Assembly (NCBI GenBank): GCA_963818505.1
Contig: CAWFSJ010000001.1
Coordinates: forward strand, 124,001 to 188,000
Length of the DNA stretch: 64,000 nucleotides
Direction: 5' to 3'
DNA from: JADKAV01 sp963818505
Lineage (GTDB): Bacteria; Actinomycetota; Actinomycetes; S36-B12; UBA10799
Numbering within the stretch: the stretch's first letter is position 1; every line of letters begins with the position of its first letter. Shown piece after piece: positions 61,035 through 64,000 of the stretch. The notes under the pieces are model-generated. The model ran no database searches and had not been told where the DNA came from. It was given only the letters and a program-made list of their open reading frames with translations. The position numbers and the translations under genes are program-made.

Positions 61035-62726
61035 GTGCCCGTCACCCTCAAGCGACACGCGGCCACCGTGTGGGTGGTTGTGTTGTCGCTGCTGGTCCTG
61101 GCGCCTCTGCTGGCTCCCGGATTCGTGCTGCACCTGGACATGGTGTTCGTGCCTCAGCAGACGCTTCTGCCCTGGAACCTCGGAATAGGCGGGGGCCTTC
61201 CTCGATCCGTTCCGCAGGATGGCGTTGTCTCTGTGCTCGCGGGCCCGCTGCCCGGTCAACTGCTGCAGAAGGTTCTTCTGGTAGCGATCTTCGTGCTGGC
61301 CGGATTGGGTGTGGCCAGGCTCTCGGGAAGCAGCCGAACACGACAGATCGTGTCCGTTTCCCTGTACCTGTGGTCCGCGTACCTCGCCTCGCGACTACTC
61401 ATGGGCCATTGGGGGCTGCTGTGGGCGTTTGCGCTGCTTCCGTGGGTGGTCGTGGCGGCCCGGACAGCACGAGAGCACGGGCGCTGGATTCCGGTGGTCC
61501 TGCTGTGTGGGGTCGGAGCACTGGTGCCCACCGGGGGCCTGATTCTGGCGGTAGTGGCGATCCCGCTGGCCGTCGGGTTCGGCAGCCGGCTCGCCCCCGG
61601 TGTGCGTTGGGCGTTGGCCGGGTTGGTCGTCTTCGTCAATGCCCCTTGGTGGTTGCCGGCGTTGCGCAGCCCTGTCACCGACGTTTCAGATCCGTTGGGC
61701 CTCACCGTCTTCGGTGCGCGTGCTGACGGGCCCGGCGGGGTGCTGCTCAGCGTGCTGGCTGGCGGTGGCGTCTGGAACAGCAACGCCACGCTCGGGTCGC
61801 GCACGACGTGGTTCGCGGCGCTAAGCGCAATCGTGGTGTTGGCACTGGCTGTGCTGGGCTGGACGCGCTTGCGACGCGAAAGTGGCCCCGAGGCGGTGTG
61901 GCTGGGTGCGGTGGGCCTGGCAGGTGTCGGGTGGGCCTGGTTGTCGGGGGTCGCCGACGATCAAGCGTGGGCGCGCGAACTCGTCTCAGCGCTGCCGGGC
62001 GGCGGGCTGCTGCGCGACGGGCAGAAGTGGTCCATGGTCTGGGTGCTTCTCCTCGCGCTGTGCGCGCCTCGGGGGTTGGAGCGGCTCACCCACGGGCTCG
62101 ACCGCGCCTTACGGCTATTCCTCACCGCGGCCCTTGCCCTGCTGCCTCTGGCGACCATGCCCGACCTGCTGGCCGGCGGGTTCGGCGCTTTGCGCACGGC
62201 GTCCTACCCGAGGCAGTGGGACGAGGTCCGCGACAGGATCCAGGGAACCTCCGGTGACGTCCTGTCGCTTCCGTGGGCTGCGTTCCGGCGGTACCAGTGG
62301 AACCACGACCAAGTGGTCCTCGACCCTCTGCCCCGGTATCTGACGAACACCGTCGTCTGGAACGACCGTCTGCCGGTGACGGTGGCCGGCGACCTGGTGG
62401 AGGTGGGCGGTGACGATCCGCGGGCCGCTGCGGTGTCACAGGCCATCGACGGTGGTCGCCCACTCGCGCCGGTGCTGGCCGGGCTGGGGATTCGCTGGGT
62501 CGTTGTCCAGACCGACCAGCCCAGCGCCAGCCGAGAACCCGACCTAACAGGCCTGACGCAGGTCTGGAGCGGCTCGGGTCTGCAGTTGTTGCGGGTGGAG
62601 GGCGAGGTCCGGATCGTGGACCCGCGTGATCCGGTCGTGGTCGTGGTGGACCTGGCTGTCCTGGCGACGATGGGAGCGCTCACGGTCCTCGTGGTGCACC
62701 GCCGTCGCCGCGCCCAGCGTCCGTAA
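61035..62726 (+). CDS. Large polytopic membrane protein, possibly GT-C-like
   Basis: 563 residues. About ten to twelve hydrophobic helices in the first 400 residues with an early extracytoplasmic loop (HLDMVFVPQQTLLPWNLG), then a soluble C-terminal part (RDRIQGTSGDVLSLPWAAFRRYQWNHDQ...) and a last helix. Layout resembles GT-C glycosyltransferases or YfhO-like proteins, but I see no decisive motif. GTG 61035 is tentative; GTG 61068 would also work. Next to a flippase, a DUF2613-like peptide and a glycosyltransferase, so a surface-glycan role is likely. Confidence 0.75.
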   Translation: MPVTLKRHAATVWVVVLSLLVLAPLLAPGFVLHLDMVFVPQQTLLPWNLGIGGGLPRSVPQDGVVSVLAGPLPGQLLQKVLLVAIFVLAGLGVARLSGSSRTRQIVSVSLYLWSAYLASRLLMGHWGLLWAFALLPWVVVAARTAREHGRWIPVVLLCGVGALVPTGGLILAVVAIPLAVGFGSRLAPGVRWALAGLVVFVNAPWWLPALRSPVTDVSDPLGLTVFGARADGPGGVLLSVLAGGGVWNSNATLGSRTTWFAALSAIVVLALAVLGWTRLRRESGPEAVWLGAVGLAGVGWAWLSGVADDQAWARELVSALPGGGLLRDGQKWSMVWVLLLALCAPRGLERLTHGLDRALRLFLTAALALLPLATMPDLLAGGFGALRTASYPRQWDEVRDRIQGTSGDVLSLPWAAFRRYQWNHDQVVLDPLPRYLTNTVVWNDRLPVTVAGDLVEVGGDDPRAAAVSQAIDGGRPLAPVLAGLGIRWVVVQTDQPSASREPDLTGLTQVWSGSGLQLLRVEGEVRIVDPRDPVVVVVDLAVLATMGALTVLVVHRRRRAQRP

Positions 62727-62739
62727 TCGAACCGTGTCG

Positions 62740-62768
62740 TTGTAAGACCTGCGTGTCGACTGTAGAAC
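62740..62768 (+). promoter_or_regulatory. Candidate promoter of the DUF2613-like gene
   Basis: TTGTAA (62740-62745), 17-base spacer, TAGAAC (62763-62768). The start point would fall near 62775, about 40 bases before the ATG. Confidence 0.45.
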
Positions 62769-62790
62769 GTGCTACTTTCATCGGGCTACG

Positions 62791-62800
62791 GAAACGTTTC
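62791..62800. promoter_or_regulatory. LacI-family-type operator palindrome
   Basis: GAAACGTTTC is a perfect 10-base palindrome with a central CG, the core of many LacI/GalR-family operators. It lies between the candidate promoter and the ribosome site of the DUF2613-like gene, a position for a roadblock-type repressor. No LacI gene is visible in the window. Confidence 0.4.
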
Positions 62801-62816
62801 AATTAGGAGGCTCTCG

Positions 62817-62957
62817 ATGGGTGGTCCCGCTGGTGCAATCATCGCAGCCGTTGTAGGTGCGATCCTTGCTGTTGGCGCCGCATTCGGCATCGCAACTTCC
62901 CAGTCGGCGACCCCGGCTCCGGTCGACAAGCCGTTCATCGTCTACGGCGACGGCTGA
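62817..62957 (+). CDS. Small DUF2613-like membrane protein
   Basis: 46 residues: a Gly/Ala-rich hydrophobic helix (GGPAGAIIAAVVGAILAVGAAFGIA) followed by a short exposed tail ending VDKPFIVYGDG. ATG 62817 has AGGAGG at 62805-62810 with ideal spacing, the strongest translation signal nearby. DUF2613 proteins have this size and layout and in mycobacteria adjoin the arabinofuranosyltransferase gene aftD. Function unknown. Its stop overlaps the convergent glycosyltransferase by 16 bases. Confidence 0.7.
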   Translation: MGGPAGAIIAAVVGAILAVGAAFGIATSQSATPAPVDKPFIVYGDG

Positions 62958-64000
62958 TCCTGTTCGATCGCCTCGGGCAACTGGTGTTCCAAATGGCCCG
63001 AGGGTGCCGGTACGACTGAGACCCCGAAGCGCTCTCCGGCGGCTTCCGCCAGAACCTGTGCAAACGCATGCGTAGTTGCTGCCCAGGTGAACTCCTCAGA
63101 CCTGTTCTTGGCTTCTGCGCCCATCTGCACCCGCAGGTCGTGATCGTCGATCAGCGACTCCAGCGCTGAGGCGAATTCGCTCTCTGCGCCGTCGACCAGC
63201 AGACCGGTCCGGCCATCGACGATCGACTCGGCCACTCCGCCCGCATCTCGATAGGCCACGGTCGGGATCGAGTGCGAGGCAGCCTCCATCACCACGATTC
63301 CCCATCCCTCCTTCAGCGACGGCAGTGCCAGTACCCACGCGGACGCGTAGACCCGGTGCTTGGTCTTCTCGTCGACGAAGCCGAGGAAATCGACCATGTC
63401 ACTGACGCCGAGAGTTTGCGCGACTCGCTGCAGGCGCCCAGACCACCAGCCGTCCCCGACGATCGAGATCCGCAGATCCGGGTGCGCGTGCCGCATGATC
63501 GCCGCTGCCCGCAGGACGTGCTCGACGCGCTTGTGGGGAACAAGGCGCCCCACGACCGCAACATGGGGGTAGGCGCTGGGTTCGACGTCCAGACCAGGCG
63601 CTGCTTCGATCCCGTTGTGGATGACGTGGATGCGCTGGGGGGCAACTCCGAGTTCGGACAGTTCCTGACGGGTTCGCTCGGAGACCACTACGTACGTGCA
63701 GTCGCGGTAGAGGCGGGGTGCCAGCACTGACTCGATCCACCAGCCGACACGGGCACGGACGCGGTCGTAGACCACCGGCCACTGCTCGCGGTGCACATGG
63801 TGGACCAGAACGACCACAGGCGTGCCCCCCGAGACCGCCCTTGACATGAACGGAATCCCGTTCTGGACGTCCACGATGACATCGATGTCCCCGAACGCCT
63901 TGCCCCGCACACGACGGATGGCCTCGGCGTACACACTGAGCTTGGTTCCGGCTCGCACGAAACGGATCCCGTCGACCGTCTCGCTGGGCGTGGCGCCGGG
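62942..64000 (-). CDS. Glycosyltransferase family 4 protein, cut by the right window edge
   Basis: The frame continues to the end of the window without a stop, so the N-terminus lies outside; at least 352 residues are visible. Edge residues ATPSETVDGIRFVRAGTKLSVY fit the middle of the GT4 N-terminal domain. HVAVVGRLVPHKRVEHVLRAA is the donor-domain start, and EGWGIVVMEAASHSIPTVAYRDAGG contains the E-x7-E motif. Probably transfers a sugar to a cell-surface glycan; substrate unknown. GTG 63958 would start in the middle of a domain, so it is not the real start. Confidence 0.87.
   Translation of the reverse strand, partial: PGATPSETVDGIRFVRAGTKLSVYAEAIRRVRGKAFGDIDVIVDVQNGIPFMSRAVSGGTPVVVLVHHVHREQWPVVYDRVRARVGWWIESVLAPRLYRDCTYVVVSERTRQELSELGVAPQRIHVIHNGIEAAPGLDVEPSAYPHVAVVGRLVPHKRVEHVLRAAAIMRHAHPDLRISIVGDGWWSGRLQRVAQTLGVSDMVDFLGFVDEKTKHRVYASAWVLALPSLKEGWGIVVMEAASHSIPTVAYRDAGGVAESIVDGRTGLLVDGAESEFASALESLIDDHDLRVQMGAEAKNRSEEFTWAATTHAFAQVLAEAAGERFGVSVVPAPSGHLEHQLPEAIEQDQPSP

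Noticed and set aside
1..64000. CRISPR arrays, rRNA genes, insertion sequences with transposases, prophage genes
   Set aside because: None seen; the only mobile-type gene is the 13E12 HNH protein.

Overview
The window is high-GC, densely coded bacterial chromosome with short intergenic spaces; no gene-free stretch exceeds about 170 bases. Gene content and order point to an actinobacterium: phosphatidylinositol-mannoside synthesis genes (pgsA, patA, pimA), pdxS/pdxT/yebC, ruvCAB, yajC-secD-secF, bifunctional rel, cyclophilin, hisS, aspS, rarA, alaS, ruvX, mltG and the aro operon follow an order close to that of Mycobacterium tuberculosis (roughly Rv2612c to Rv2533c). pdtaR, a liv-type ABC transporter and polA then resemble the Rv1626-Rv1629 / Streptomyces polA neighbourhood. 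Nothing seen fixes the order or genus.

Layout. 1-3.3 kb: PIM glycolipid operon. 3.3-5.6 kb: PLP synthase and YebC. 5.7-7.3 kb: a WS/DGAT acyltransferase with a histone-H1-like lysine tail. 7.4-12.7 kb: ruvCAB and the YajC-SecD-SecF translocon accessory genes. 12.7-22.2 kb: rel, DUF349 protein, cyclophilin, metallo-hydrolase, hisS, aspS, rarA. 22.4-27.7 kb: small DUF6167-like protein, alaS, ruvX, mltG, aroE. 27.7-44.4 kb: a type IV pilus (T4P) island between aroE and aroC: Roadblock and DUF4388 proteins, pilB, pilT, pilC, an inverted HNH gene plus a phosphatase gene, pilA, three minor prepilins, pilD, pilM, pilN, pilO and a Ser-rich membrane protein. 44.5-49.7 kb: aroC-aroK-aroB-aroQ-pepP-efp-nusB. 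49.7-56 kb: tRNA with anticodon CAA, pdtaR, livK, and convergent livHMGF. 56-59.8 kb: GNAT, thioesterase, polA. 59.8-64 kb: flippase, large membrane protein, DUF2613-like peptide and a glycosyltransferase cut by the window end, probably the start of a cell-surface glycan locus.

Most noteworthy: the T4P island carries three apparent single-base frameshifts (one in pilC, two in the major pilin), each next to a short homopolymer, while I see none in the other protein genes. The corrected pilin regains a C-terminal disulfide-type cysteine pair and a stop codon 17 bases before a strong terminator, so the lesions look real in this sequence but are single-base repairable (assembly error, recent decay, or population heterogeneity). 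Other unusual points are the H1-like tail on the acyltransferase, a LivH permease with an N-terminal secreted beta-sandwich domain, a CAA-anticodon tRNA with a short variable arm, a perfect 25-bp inverted repeat between livK and livF, an Asn-rich insertion in SecD, and repeated -10-like hexamers 6-8 bases before start codons that suggest leaderless transcripts.
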